A stretch of 64,000 nt of DNA from the NCBI RefSeq assembly GCF_026226615.1, contig NZ_JAJAPB010000003.1, forward strand, positions 248,001-312,000, in the 5' to 3' direction. This DNA comes from Geovibrio ferrireducens (GTDB lineage Bacteria > Chrysiogenota > Deferribacteres > Deferribacterales > Geovibrionaceae). The notes below the pieces were generated by a model that ran no database searches, had not been told where the DNA came from, and was given only the letters and a program-made list of their open reading frames with translations. The translations under genes were made by a program, and so were the position numbers. The first letter of the stretch is position 1. Every line of letters starts with the position of its first letter. This document shows positions 34,293 to 42,819 of this stretch, one piece after another.

Positions 34293-36950
34293 CTATTTCC
34301 CGCTGAGCTTCTTCTCCAGCACCTGAGCCTCAGAAGTTTTTCCGAGCTTCTTATATATATCGACCGTTTTTCTTAAACTTTGTTTCGCATATTTTGATTC
34401 GGGGAAGAGGTAATACCCCTTCATATATGCTGCTGCCGCCTGTTCAGGCTGTTTTTTAACCTCAAGTATTCTGCCCTGATGAAAATACGCACCCGGCATA
34501 ACGGAAACATTCTTGCTTACCAGCATATCCTTAACCGTCTGCTCGTTTTTAACAAGCTCCGCCCCGTCAAGGAGTGAGAGGTATCTGTCCATACCCGTAT
34601 AGTAAAGCTCCGAATCCTTGTCCTTAAAATATTCAGCGGATTTCAGAACTTCCGCAGGGTTTCTGGAAACCTCGGCAATCTTGCTGTTGGCAAGCTCCCT
34701 GAACCTTTCGGATTCAGTAAGCTGGAGATATATTTTAACAGCCGCAGCAGAATCTTTGGCTTCCGTGCAGTCAGCTTTTAGGAAAAGGGCATCCTCTTTT
34801 GAGCCGCCGATAGCCATAAGCCTGTCCGCATCAGCTATACACTGTTCAAGCCTGCCTGTATTTTTGAACAGCCTTCCGCGCAGAAGATACCCCTCGCGCA
34901 CATACTGGGAATCGGGAAACTCGCCGAAAAAGCGGTTAACCATCTTGGTTGCCAGATCAATCTCCTTGAGATCAATGGCCAGTCTGGCTGCCTGAATGAG
35001 CAGGAAATCCTTTCTCTCAAACCTGCCCAGTCCGGTGAGTGACATCTCTCCGGTTTTCAGGAACTCAGTCTTCATATTCCTTGCCGCATAGCCGGAAAGC
35101 AGACCGTAAACCGAGTCGAATATAGCGTAATTTTTGGCGATTAGCGTGCGGTAAATAGGCTCCGCATCGTCATAACGCTTCATCGAGGTGTAAACCTTAG
35201 CCTTCAGCAGAAGGTTTTTCGGCTCATTGTCCGTGGAGTTCAGCAGATCAAGCACACGCCTGTAGTCACCTGCGAGGAACAGACTCTCCGTCAGAGTGTC
35301 GAAAAACTGCATGTCTGCAAAATGTTTTCTGTATATTTTCACTGCCTCGTCATGCTGATCCAGCTTGAGATACGTGAGCATGAGGAGGTAATCAGTCTCT
35401 TTTTCAGTGTGGGGAACCTTTTTCAGTTCGGCCAGAGCGCCCTTGAAGTCTTTTTTATTGTAAAGAATCGCAGCGCGCAGTTTGGAGGCTTTTTCTCCCT
35501 GAAGATTGCCGAGAAGTCCTTCCGCAGCCTCATATTTCTGCCCGCCGATGGCTATTTCAGCCTTAAGCAGCTTGCAGTCATCTGTGAAGCAGTCCTCCAC
35601 CAGCATCAGCGCATCCGCTGTTCTGCCCCGGAGGTAGTAAATCTGCCCCAGAACATAACGGGCTATTTTAACCTTTTCGTCCTCTTCGCTGGAATCTATG
35701 TATTTCAGGAGGAGAAACTCGGTTTTTGAAATATCCGTGCGGAAATATGCTATACCGCGGTAGAAATATGCACTCTCCATCAGTTCGCGGCTGAATATTA
35801 TGCTGTCCAGACGGCGCACCGCCTGCGGATAGTCTTTCCCCGCCATTGCCGCAAGGCCGTTATAGTAGTTTATATAGTCCTTATTGATTTTCTTATCAAA
35901 GTTTATGCGGTCGCCGAAGGCGGGATCAAGCGCAGGGAACATCTGCCTGACGTAGAAGAAGAAAACGTTCAGCCTGTTTTCATCCGCCTTAAGCTTTCCG
36001 GTAAGCTCAGCCGCTCTGTTGACATTCCTGCCGAGAACAGCAAGCTTCGCGTTCAGAACATTTTTTGCCTCACCCTCAGGCATGGCATTAATCAGCTTTT
36101 CAGCCCCGGCTCTGTCTCCCCGTGAAAGAAGGGTGTCGGCTATCATGGGTGCTGTGTTCGCTGTTGCTTTGCCGGCAAGCTTTGCCACCTCTTCCGGTTT
36201 GCCGAGAAGGTAGTCCGCCACCACAGCGAAATCATACATATAAGGGAACTTGTCAAAAAGCTCCTTCTGCTCCGCAGCGGTCTTCTCTATCTGAGCGTAG
36301 TCCTTCCTCTGCATGAGGGAGTAGAGGTATGTATAAAGTGAATATTCGGTAAACTTCGGCTGTTCCCTGCCTGCGGTTATGACGGCAGGGTAGTTCTTTG
36401 TGTTGAAGTAATATGAGAAAAGGCTGTCTGTGGCTATATCACCCGCAGCACCGCCGGATTTGATAACGGTTTTAAGCGCATCCGCACCGCCTGAGAGATT
36501 GCCCGTTTCCATAAGGGAAAGACCGTAAAGGAGCGAACATTCCTGAATATAAGGTGTTCCTGCAAGCCTCTGTCTGTATTTCCCGTATGATTCAATAACC
36601 TGAATATATTCCTTTCGGATGAAGTTTTTCACTATGTTGTTGCGGTAGGCCCTTTCCCCCACAAAAACGGAAGAAAGGCTTGTGCCGAAGCTGCCGGAGT
36701 ACATCCCGCCCGGTTCGGCGGATGAGTACTCTTTTTCCTGAGTGTTTTCCAGCCGGAAGCTTTCCTGCCTGATGTAGGTATCAAAGCCGGAGGCAACATT
36801 GAACGAAAGTGAAACGTCCATGTAGGAAGGCGCCACGCTGAACTTGGAAATATCCTCCCCCGTGAACGCAAATTCAGGGATGAGCACATCGGCAAAAGCC
36901 GGAACAGCGGTCAAAACAAAAAGCAGACAGGAGGCAACAAATTTTTTCAT
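34293..36950 (-). CDS. tetratricopeptide repeat protein, exported
   Basis: An 885-residue protein with a Sec signal peptide (MKKFVASCLLFVLTAVPAFA, cleavage after AFA). The rest is a long series of degenerate TPR-type helix pairs, for example YFRTDISKTEFLLLKYIDSS and YYLRGRTADALMLVEDC. No catalytic motif is visible. It most likely lies in the periplasm as a scaffold, as such proteins do in cell-envelope or gliding/secretion systems. The ATG at 36950 overlaps the stop of a 40-residue lipoprotein gene as TAATG. Together with surE upstream they form a three-gene unit. Confidence 0.8.
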   Translation of the reverse strand: MKKFVASCLLFVLTAVPAFADVLIPEFAFTGEDISKFSVAPSYMDVSLSFNVASGFDTYIRQESFRLENTQEKEYSSAEPGGMYSGSFGTSLSSVFVGERAYRNNIVKNFIRKEYIQVIESYGKYRQRLAGTPYIQECSLLYGLSLMETGNLSGGADALKTVIKSGGAAGDIATDSLFSYYFNTKNYPAVITAGREQPKFTEYSLYTYLYSLMQRKDYAQIEKTAAEQKELFDKFPYMYDFAVVADYLLGKPEEVAKLAGKATANTAPMIADTLLSRGDRAGAEKLINAMPEGEAKNVLNAKLAVLGRNVNRAAELTGKLKADENRLNVFFFYVRQMFPALDPAFGDRINFDKKINKDYINYYNGLAAMAGKDYPQAVRRLDSIIFSRELMESAYFYRGIAYFRTDISKTEFLLLKYIDSSEEDEKVKIARYVLGQIYYLRGRTADALMLVEDCFTDDCKLLKAEIAIGGQKYEAAEGLLGNLQGEKASKLRAAILYNKKDFKGALAELKKVPHTEKETDYLLMLTYLKLDQHDEAVKIYRKHFADMQFFDTLTESLFLAGDYRRVLDLLNSTDNEPKNLLLKAKVYTSMKRYDDAEPIYRTLIAKNYAIFDSVYGLLSGYAARNMKTEFLKTGEMSLTGLGRFERKDFLLIQAARLAIDLKEIDLATKMVNRFFGEFPDSQYVREGYLLRGRLFKNTGRLEQCIADADRLMAIGGSKEDALFLKADCTEAKDSAAAVKIYLQLTESERFRELANSKIAEVSRNPAEVLKSAEYFKDKDSELYYTGMDRYLSLLDGAELVKNEQTVKDMLVSKNVSVMPGAYFHQGRILEVKKQPEQAAAAYMKGYYLFPESKYAKQSLRKTVDIYKKLGKTSEAQVLEKKLSGK

Positions 36951-37072
36951 TATTCGCTTTCGGTTTTCTTTTCGGGCGAAGTAGCGTCAGAGCATCCGCC
37001 CTCGCATCCCACTATACCGCTGAAAAGCGAAACAGCCACGATAAGAACCATAAAAAGTCTAGTTAATTTCAC
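36950..37072 (-). CDS. 40-residue lipoprotein
   Basis: A tiny lipoprotein with a basic start (MKLTRLF), a hydrophobic stretch and the lipobox SGIVGC, so the mature lipidated Cys would be residue 23, leaving an 18-residue acidic tail (CEGGCSDATSPEKKTESE). The start is GTG 37072, inside the end of surE, with GGAGGA upstream. The stop overlaps the TPR gene start. Proteins this short are often missed. A shorter start at ATG 37051 would lose the basic n-region. Confidence 0.6.
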   Translation of the reverse strand: MKLTRLFMVLIVAVSLFSGIVGCEGGCSDATSPEKKTESE

Positions 37073-37826
37073 CGCCGTCCTCCGTTGATCTTAATTTGTT
37101 ATAAAGCCCGTGATGTGTCATATCAAACATAAGAGGCGTAACGCTGACATACCCCTGAGAAACCACATAGTCGTCAGAATTATCACGGTCGTCCCTCTTG
37201 TATTCCTCTCCGGTGAGCCAGAAGTATTTGTTCCCTTTCGGGTCTTCCCTCACGGCAAAGCTGTCCAGAAACTTGGTGTTGCCCTGAACAGCGTATCTCC
37301 ACCCTTTAAGCTCCTCGTATTCAAGAGGAGGAACATTTATATTCAGAAGCATCCCGTTGTCAGTGTCCATATGGTAAAGCTTTCTGGCGAAAAATGCGCC
37401 GACCTTGGCCGCAGGTTCAAAGTTGCGGCATCTTTTGGAGGCGAGGCTGACCGCTATGGACTTTATGCCCAGCATAGCCCCTTCGGTAGCGGCGGAAACA
37501 GTGCCGGAATAAATTACGTTTGTGGCGACATTCGCACCGTGATTAATTCCGGAAACAACAAGATCCGGCTTTTCCGCAACGATGTTTGAGAGAGCTATTT
37601 TCACACAGTCGGCAGGGGTTCCCTTCACCGCAGTGCCGAAAAATTTGCCGTATCTGTAGAACTCCTCCGTGCGGAGGGGATCGTAAATTGTAATGGCATG
37701 CCCCACGGCGGACTGTTCTGTCAGCGGAGCAACAACGGTGACATCCGCAAACTCAGACAAGGCAAGGTAAAGCTGATATATGCCGTCAGAGTAGATTCCG
37801 TCATCATTGGTAAGCAGAATTTTCAT
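37059..37826 (-). CDS. surE: 5'/3'-nucleotidase SurE
   Basis: A 255-residue metal-dependent nucleoside monophosphate phosphatase. SurE hallmarks are MKILLTNDDGIYSDGI with the two metal-binding Asp, GTPADCVKIALS, VSGINHGANV and YSGTVSAATEGAMLG. The length is typical. It is the first gene of surE-lipoprotein-TPR. No rpoS or pcm gene is adjacent, unlike in enterics. A promoter with TTGAAA and TATGGT lies at 37875-37903. Confidence 0.95.
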   Translation of the reverse strand: MKILLTNDDGIYSDGIYQLYLALSEFADVTVVAPLTEQSAVGHAITIYDPLRTEEFYRYGKFFGTAVKGTPADCVKIALSNIVAEKPDLVVSGINHGANVATNVIYSGTVSAATEGAMLGIKSIAVSLASKRCRNFEPAAKVGAFFARKLYHMDTDNGMLLNINVPPLEYEELKGWRYAVQGNTKFLDSFAVREDPKGNKYFWLTGEEYKRDDRDNSDDYVVSQGYVSVTPLMFDMTHHGLYNKLRSTEDGGEIN

Positions 37827-37874
37827 AAATCACCCGTAGTTTGCGGCATATGTTTTAAACACACGCCACATTTA

Positions 37875-37903
37875 ACCATACATGAAGCGGGGATATTTTT
37901 CAA
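37875..37903 (-). promoter_or_regulatory. surE promoter
   Basis: On the minus strand -35 TTGAAA (37903-37898) and -10 TATGGT (37880-37875) are 17 bases apart, about 40 bases before ATG 37826. Confidence 0.4.
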
Positions 37904-37941
37904 GCGGGTCAATTGTTAGGAAAATTATATAAGCACAAAGT

Positions 37942-38793
37942 TCAAAGCTGTTCCGCAGGGCGCATAACCACTTCAATATCGGCTGGTTTCCCCCAGTAAA
38001 CAGACGAGGTCACCGCAACATCTATCCCTGTGCGGGCATATTCCTCAGCGTTTGAGGCATTTACCCCCCCTGCGGCGGCTATGACTATACCGGGGTATTC
38101 GGCCTTTATCAGCTTCACCCATTCACCGAGGGTTTCAGGTTTAACTTTATCAAACTGAATGTTGCCCGCTCCGGCTCTGGCGGCTCTGAGTGCCGCATCA
38201 AGGGAATCCGCCTCCACGGCAGGCTTTTTTTCGGGCAGGTGTGCGCATGCTTTTTCAAAGGCGGCATAAGCCTCAGCTTCGGATTTGAAAAAAACGGTGT
38301 GGTTCTCAAACAGCAGGAAAGTTTCGGAAAGACCAAGCCTGTGCGGAACAGCCCCCCCTGCCTCAACTGCGTTCATGCAGATTGTCTTCGCTCCGGGGAG
38401 GCTTTTGCGGGTACAGGCAACAACAACTGCGGGGTTCCCTCTTTTCGCACTGTCCACAACTTCCCTTGTCCGGGTGGCTATGCCGGAGGCATATTCCATT
38501 ATATTCTGAGACACCTTCCAGCCTGTATGAAGCTGCCCGGCTGTCCCGGCGGCTATCATAAACAATGTTCCGGCCTTTACCCTGCTTCCGCTGGGAAAAA
38601 GCACTTCCGGCTCCGCCCCGGCTTTTCTGAGCACGTCGCAGGCCTCCGCCACACCGCCCAGAACACAGTCAAACCGTGCCCTGAACTCCATTATGCCTTT
38701 TATGCGTGAAATGCCCATGGCTTCGGTTGTTATATCCCCGTAGGGCACGTCTTCTGTCAGTATTCTTTCAATAAGATAGTCGTAAATAATCAA
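37942..38793 (-). CDS. modD: ModD protein (NadC-like, molybdenum-associated)
   Basis: A 283-residue homologue of quinolinate phosphoribosyltransferase found in molybdate operons as ModD. NadC-type motifs are ILTEDVPYGDITTEAMG, the ATRTREVVD helix, CTRKSLPGAK and the C-terminal barrel loops NIQFDKVKPE and AAGGVNASNAEEYA. ModD members differ from NadC in the N-terminal arm and by operon context. Here it closes modE-modC-modA-modB-modD, with 25 bases between it and modB. Its substrate is not established. Confidence 0.85.
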   Translation of the reverse strand: MIIYDYLIERILTEDVPYGDITTEAMGISRIKGIMEFRARFDCVLGGVAEACDVLRKAGAEPEVLFPSGSRVKAGTLFMIAAGTAGQLHTGWKVSQNIMEYASGIATRTREVVDSAKRGNPAVVVACTRKSLPGAKTICMNAVEAGGAVPHRLGLSETFLLFENHTVFFKSEAEAYAAFEKACAHLPEKKPAVEADSLDAALRAARAGAGNIQFDKVKPETLGEWVKLIKAEYPGIVIAAAGGVNASNAEEYARTGIDVAVTSSVYWGKPADIEVVMRPAEQL

Positions 38794-38818
38794 AACACGC
38801 CTCCTTCAGGCACGGTCT

Positions 38819-39493
38819 CTAAAGGGCGGAGAGCTTTTTCAGCGAGAAAAACACCGCCAGAGATATGCTTCCCAGAAGTATACAGAGAAAAGCCGCTCCG
38901 GTAAAGTCGGCATCCATCACGGAGTTATATATTTCAAGGGAAACAGTGTTGGTTTTGCCTATGATGTTGCCGCCAACCATCAGGGTTATGCCTACTTCGC
39001 CCAGACTTCTCCCCGCTGCAAGGATGAGCCCCGCACCGAGGCTGCGCCTTACGGAGGGGACCACCACAAGAAAAAAAGTCTGAAACTCTGTTTTCCCCAG
39101 AGTTCTGGCGGCTTCGGCGAGTTTCAGCACCTCCCGCTCAATTGCGGACTGAACAGGCTTCACCACAAGGGGCAGACCTGCTATAAATGCGGCTGTGATT
39201 ACCCCTTTTTCGGTAAATATAATGTCAGGTGTGACGGCGCCGCCCGTAAGTGAGGCTATGAGTCCGTTGCGGCCTAAAAGATAGAGCAGTATAAAACCCG
39301 TACCTACCGGGGGAAACACAAGAGGAAGAGTCACCAGAAAATCAACAAACCCGGCAAATATCCCTTTTCTTTTACCAAGATAGTAGCCGAGCATAAGCCC
39401 CGCCGCGCAGTGGAGCACCAGCACGGCAAGGCATGTTCTTGCGGTAAGCAGAATACTGAAAACTATGTTTTCGTCATTCAGTATATCGATCAT
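38819..39493 (-). CDS. modB: molybdate ABC transporter permease ModB
   Basis: A 224-residue inner-membrane permease with about five or six helices. The EAA-type loop EAARTLGKTEFQTFFLVVVPS, contacting the ATPase, is intact. The final part GEVGITLMVGGNIIGKTNTV is characteristic of ModB/CysT permeases. It overlaps the modA stop by four bases. With ModA and ModC it imports molybdate or tungstate. Confidence 0.9.
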   Translation of the reverse strand: MIDILNDENIVFSILLTARTCLAVLVLHCAAGLMLGYYLGKRKGIFAGFVDFLVTLPLVFPPVGTGFILLYLLGRNGLIASLTGGAVTPDIIFTEKGVITAAFIAGLPLVVKPVQSAIEREVLKLAEAARTLGKTEFQTFFLVVVPSVRRSLGAGLILAAGRSLGEVGITLMVGGNIIGKTNTVSLEIYNSVMDADFTGAAFLCILLGSISLAVFFSLKKLSAL

Positions 39494-40209
39494 AATCCGT
39501 GTTTTTTGGCTATTTTAGCAGACTCGGCATCGGCGAAACAGCTTTTCAGTCTGAGCGCGGCGGCGCTGCCCTCGCTCTCTTTAAGAAAAGCAGCAACTAT
39601 GGGGATCTCTGCGTAGCCTTCGTTTATCTCTATATAACCGCCGATTTTATCAGCTATACCCATAGTGTCCGTGAGGTTTGAGAACCCCGCGTCCACCTCT
39701 CCGGCTGCGATGTATGAGTTAACCTGCGGAACAGTGGCAACAACAACCAGCTTCTCCTTAACCTTGACAGCAAGACCTGAACTTGCCAGATACTGAGTTC
39801 CGGCTATGCCGTATATGGCGTTTTCGGTATTGGGAATGGCCAGACGCTTTATTTTGTCTGCGGTTATTTCATCAGCGGAAGCAATCTCAATACCTTTTCT
39901 CCATGCAAGGACAAGCTTGCCTTTGCCTATGGGCTGAAAATCGCTTATATCAAGCTTTGCTTTTGTGAAAAAGTTTTTATCACCCACAACAACAGGAATC
40001 AGCCCGCTTGCCTTAACCTGCGCAATAACCTGACCGAGGTTGCCGAAGGACATATTCACTTTTATGCCTTCCTTTTTTTCGCAGTATGCTGCCATTTCGG
40101 TCACAAGCTTTCTGTAACCCGCACCTGCTGCCACTGTTACTTCATCCGCGGCAAAAGCCCCTGCGGCCATAACGAAAACAACTGTGATTACTATAAGTTT
40201 CTTAAGCAT
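39490..40209 (-). CDS. modA: molybdate ABC transporter substrate-binding protein ModA
   Basis: A 239-residue periplasmic binding protein with a signal peptide (MLKKLIVITVVFVMAAGAFA). It has the ModA-like start EVTVAAGAGYRKLVTEMAAY, FGNLGQVIAQVKASG and the domain-crossing loop FQPIGKGKLVLAWRKG. I start it at ATG 40209 with AGGAGG before it; the frame runs upstream to 40275 without a site. The oxyanion-binding loops deviate from E. coli ModA, so tungstate or another oxyanion is possible. Confidence 0.88.
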   Translation of the reverse strand: MLKKLIVITVVFVMAAGAFAADEVTVAAGAGYRKLVTEMAAYCEKKEGIKVNMSFGNLGQVIAQVKASGLIPVVVGDKNFFTKAKLDISDFQPIGKGKLVLAWRKGIEIASADEITADKIKRLAIPNTENAIYGIAGTQYLASSGLAVKVKEKLVVVATVPQVNSYIAAGEVDAGFSNLTDTMGIADKIGGYIEINEGYAEIPIVAAFLKESEGSAAALRLKSCFADAESAKIAKKHGL

Positions 40210-40288
40210 CAATAACCTCCTGAATATTATAATGAACACTCCCCGCCTCATTGCAAACACAGTAAAAACACTCACGGCGCAAGCATTT

Positions 40289-40315
40289 GAGATGCTTCAC
40301 TCTGTTCAGCATGAC
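40289..40315 (-). repeat. half copy of the GTCATxCTGA intergenic repeat
   Basis: On the minus strand this reads GTCATGCTGAACAGAGTGAA and then GCATCTC, one arm of the repeat seen at 8454-8515. It sits in the 123-base gap between modC and modA. Confidence 0.55.
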
Positions 40316-40332
40316 GAGGAACAGCATTTGCT

Positions 40333-41076
40333 CTAAGACACCCTCAGCCGCCTGTTGGGGGTGACAAACTTTTTGGTGAACTGGGCGGAGCAGTAAGGGC
40401 ATACTTCTTTTTCCGGTTTATGGAAAATTTCGTTTACAGTGCCGCATGAAACAGCTTTGCCGCCTTTGAGCACCACAACATAATCAGCAAGGCGTATCAT
40501 TTCATCGTATGAGTGAGTCACAAGAATAACAGGGATGCCGCTTGCCGCAGGCAGTCTGCCGATGAATGGAATAAGCTCCTCTTTTCTCTCAGAATCCAGA
40601 GAACTCATAGGCTCGTCCATAAGCATAATTTCCGGATTTGAAAGCAGCGCACGGCCTATGGCGACCCTCTGCGCCTCACCGCCGGAGAGAAAAACAGGCT
40701 TTCGCTTAAGCAGATGTCCTATGCCCAGAAGCCTCACAGTTTCCTCAAACCCAAGGGAGGATTCGCCTTTTCTGCTGGCAAAGAGAAGGTTTTTCTTAAC
40801 CGAAAGGTAAGGAAACAGGCGCTTATCCTGAAAGATGCAGCCGCATCTGCGCCTTTCAGGGAGCAGATTCAGCTTTTCGCCGGAATCAAAGAAGGTTTTG
40901 CCGTTTACGGATATATGCCCGCTGTCCGGAGTGAGAAGACCCGAAATCATATTGATGAGGCTGGTTTTCCCCGCACCGGAATGACCGTAGAAAACAGTGA
41001 TTCCTGTCCGCGGAATACTGATATTAACATCTATAAATGTCTGCCCAAGCTGCTTCTTTACGTTAATTTCCAGCAT
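40333..41076 (-). CDS. modC: molybdate ABC transporter ATP-binding protein ModC (lacks MOP domain)
   Basis: A 247-residue ABC ATPase powering molybdate import. It has Walker A GHSGAGKT, the signature LSGGEAQRVAIGRALL, Walker B IMLMDEPMSSLDS and the switch His in LVTHSYDE. It is about 100 residues shorter than typical ModC: the C-terminal molybdate-sensing MOP/TOBE domain is missing. In its place is a short basic tail with a CPYC pair (EVCPYCSAQFTKKFV). ATG 41076 has GGAGG six bases upstream; the frame also opens at 41121. The lost regulatory domain could be compensated by ModE, which has two MOP domains. Confidence 0.88.
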   Translation of the reverse strand: MLEINVKKQLGQTFIDVNISIPRTGITVFYGHSGAGKTSLINMISGLLTPDSGHISVNGKTFFDSGEKLNLLPERRRCGCIFQDKRLFPYLSVKKNLLFASRKGESSLGFEETVRLLGIGHLLKRKPVFLSGGEAQRVAIGRALLSNPEIMLMDEPMSSLDSERKEELIPFIGRLPAASGIPVILVTHSYDEMIRLADYVVVLKGGKAVSCGTVNEIFHKPEKEVCPYCSAQFTKKFVTPNRRLRVS

Positions 41077-41149
41077 GCCCCGCCTCCGGACAGCAGAATA
41101 TTGTCCGTAATTAAACGGCACAGCATTCTGTTATAATTTTTTAAAGGGA

Positions 41150-41941
41150 TTAGTCGTTTACGCCTATAATGACAGAAGAAGCCTTGAACGCTCCTGATAT
41201 TTTGCTGCCCTTTTTAATGCCGAGCGAGGCGAGTGATTCTTTGGTGATTACACCCGTCAGCTCACTTCCGCCTTCAAGTTTTATTGTTACAAAGGCGTTT
41301 ACCTCTCCGGCATCCAGTTCCCCGACTGTGCCGGTAAGGAAGTTTCTCACACTGAGCTTATCCTTAACGGCAGGGTCAGCGATTATAACTGAGGAAGCTT
41401 TTATCATGGCGAAAGCCTCGCCTCCGACCTTAAGCCCAAGTCTTTCCACGCTTGATTTTGTAATTGTTGCGGCTATTTCATCGCCGCCTTTGATCTCAAG
41501 AATAACCTCGGCATTTACCTGACCGAGATAAATCTCTTTAACCTTGCCGAAATACTGGTTTCTTACACTTGTTTTCACGCTTAGCCTCCGAAGTGCTGCC
41601 ATAAGCTCATCCAGATCGTGGATGCTCTCCTGTATCTCAGACATAATAGTGCCAAGCTTGCCGTTTACGAGGTCATATGAGGTGACCAATTTCACTGCGT
41701 AGGGGCTGAGCTCAGCGCCGCCTCCGCCTGTACCGCCTGTTTTTTTAATAACAAGCGGGCTCTCGCTCACTTCATTCATAACCTGTATGGCATCCCAGGC
41801 AGCTTTATAGCTGAGTCCGACGTGTTTTGCCGCCTGCGAGATTGATCCCGTTTCGGCGACAGCTTTAAGAAGGTTTATTCTGCCTGCGCTGATAAAAAAA
41901 TTATCTGCCGCGTTAAAACCGAGTTCACCTTTTATTTTCAT
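41150..41941 (-). CDS. modE: molybdate-responsive regulator ModE
   Basis: A 263-residue transcription factor. The N-terminal winged helix (about 17-80) has ETGSISQAAKHVGLSYKAAW as the DNA-binding helix-turn-helix. Two MOP domains follow (about 125-190 and 195-262), each with a characteristic SVRNxFxGxV-like start (SVRNQYFGKV and SVRNFLTGTV) and a KASSVIIA/KASSVIIG end, which bind molybdate. It heads the mod operon. A ModE box and a strong promoter overlap directly upstream (41951-42003), so it probably represses its own operon when molybdate is plentiful. Confidence 0.93.
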   Translation of the reverse strand: MKIKGELGFNAADNFFISAGRINLLKAVAETGSISQAAKHVGLSYKAAWDAIQVMNEVSESPLVIKKTGGTGGGGAELSPYAVKLVTSYDLVNGKLGTIMSEIQESIHDLDELMAALRRLSVKTSVRNQYFGKVKEIYLGQVNAEVILEIKGGDEIAATITKSSVERLGLKVGGEAFAMIKASSVIIADPAVKDKLSVRNFLTGTVGELDAGEVNAFVTIKLEGGSELTGVITKESLASLGIKKGSKISGAFKASSVIIGVND

Positions 41942-41950
41942 CTCAAGCTC

Positions 41951-41976
41951 TCGTTATATACATTGGTACATAGCGT
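41951..41976. promoter_or_regulatory. ModE-binding box
   Basis: TCGTTATATA-CATTGG-TACATAGCGT matches the ModE palindrome (A)TCGNTATATA-N6-TATATAACGA(T) perfectly in the first half and at seven of ten bases in the second. A further half-site GCGTTATATA follows at 41973-41982. Confidence 0.7.
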
Positions 41977-42003
41977 TATATACCCTAAATACCTGTGTGT
42001 CAA
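41975..42003 (-). promoter_or_regulatory. mod operon promoter
   Basis: On the minus strand a perfect -35 TTGACA (42003-41998), a 17-base spacer and -10 TATAAC (41980-41975) predict a start near 41968, inside the ModE box. Bound ModE would block initiation. Confidence 0.7.
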
Positions 42004-42118
42004 TACTCCGTTCAGCAGATATTTTTTATAAGTGCTTAAAAATATTAACCGGATACCCCGCAGGCTGCGGAATATCCGGAATCGCTGTTTTTTCACACTT
42101 TTTTCAAAAAAATATCCT

Positions 42119-42131
42119 GCCGCTGAGCGGC
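42119..42131 (-). terminator. terminator of elbB
   Basis: GCCGC / GCGGC form a short stem just after the elbB stop, followed on the minus strand by AGGATATTTTTTTG. The T-run and position fit a Rho-independent terminator. Confidence 0.6.
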
Positions 42132-42136
42132 GGCCT

Positions 42137-42799
42137 TTATATCATAGCCAGAAGTTTTTTCACCGTTTTTTCTATCCCTTCGGCGACTTCCGGTATGCTC
42201 TGCCCCAGCATGTACGCCGGGGAGGTCACTATTTTATTATCTTCATCCGCCACAAAGTCCTTCACAGGGCAGTTCACATGGGCTGTTCCCAGCGCTTCCA
42301 CGGCCTGAGCCGTGCCTGCATCGTTTCCTATGGTCACGGATGTTTTTATTCCTGTTCCCGCAAGGGCTTTGGCAATTACCACCGGGGCAATGCACACCGC
42401 ACCCAGAGGCTTTTTAGCCAGAACAGTTTCGCGGACTATGCGGAGCACATCGCTGTTAATGCCGCAGTCAGAACCTTTCAGAGCAAAATCAGTCAGGTTT
42501 TTTGCCGCTCCGAACCCGCCGGGGAAAATAAGCGCGTCAAAATCGCTTACTTTAACATCGGCAAGGTTTTTTATGTTGCCTCTGGCTATGCGCGCGGACT
42601 CGGTGAGAACATTTCTTTTTTCTCCCGAAGCCACCTCACCCCTGAGGTGGTCAACAACATGAAGCTGCTCAATATCAGGAGCCATGCAGATTGTCTCCGC
42701 TCCGTTTTTCTGGAGAAAATAGAGTGTGAGAACGGCCTCATGTATCTCGGCTCCGTCAAAAACTCCGCAGCCGCTTAAAACAACTCCGACTTTCGGCAT
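42137..42799 (-). CDS. elbB: isoprenoid biosynthesis glyoxalase ElbB
   Basis: A 220-residue class I glutamine amidotransferase-like/DJ-1-superfamily protein. It shows the ElbB start KVGVVLSGCGVFDGAEIHEA, ALIFPGGFGAAKNL, and the nucleophile elbow GAVCIAPVV with the catalytic Cys. E. coli ElbB raises lycopene yield and has weak glyoxalase activity; the physiological role is unclear. AAGGAGGGTAT precedes ATG 42799. It is a single gene between the mod promoter region and an intergenic repeat. Confidence 0.9.
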   Translation of the reverse strand: MPKVGVVLSGCGVFDGAEIHEAVLTLYFLQKNGAETICMAPDIEQLHVVDHLRGEVASGEKRNVLTESARIARGNIKNLADVKVSDFDALIFPGGFGAAKNLTDFALKGSDCGINSDVLRIVRETVLAKKPLGAVCIAPVVIAKALAGTGIKTSVTIGNDAGTAQAVEALGTAHVNCPVKDFVADEDNKIVTSPAYMLGQSIPEVAEGIEKTVKKLLAMI

Positions 42800-42819
42800 A
42801 TACCCTCCTTAATCTGATA

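Noticed and set aside
37827-42136. Possible molybdenum-cofactor riboswitch in the mod locus
   Set aside because: The leader of the mod operon is only about 27 bases and is occupied by a ModE box, leaving no room for a structured RNA.
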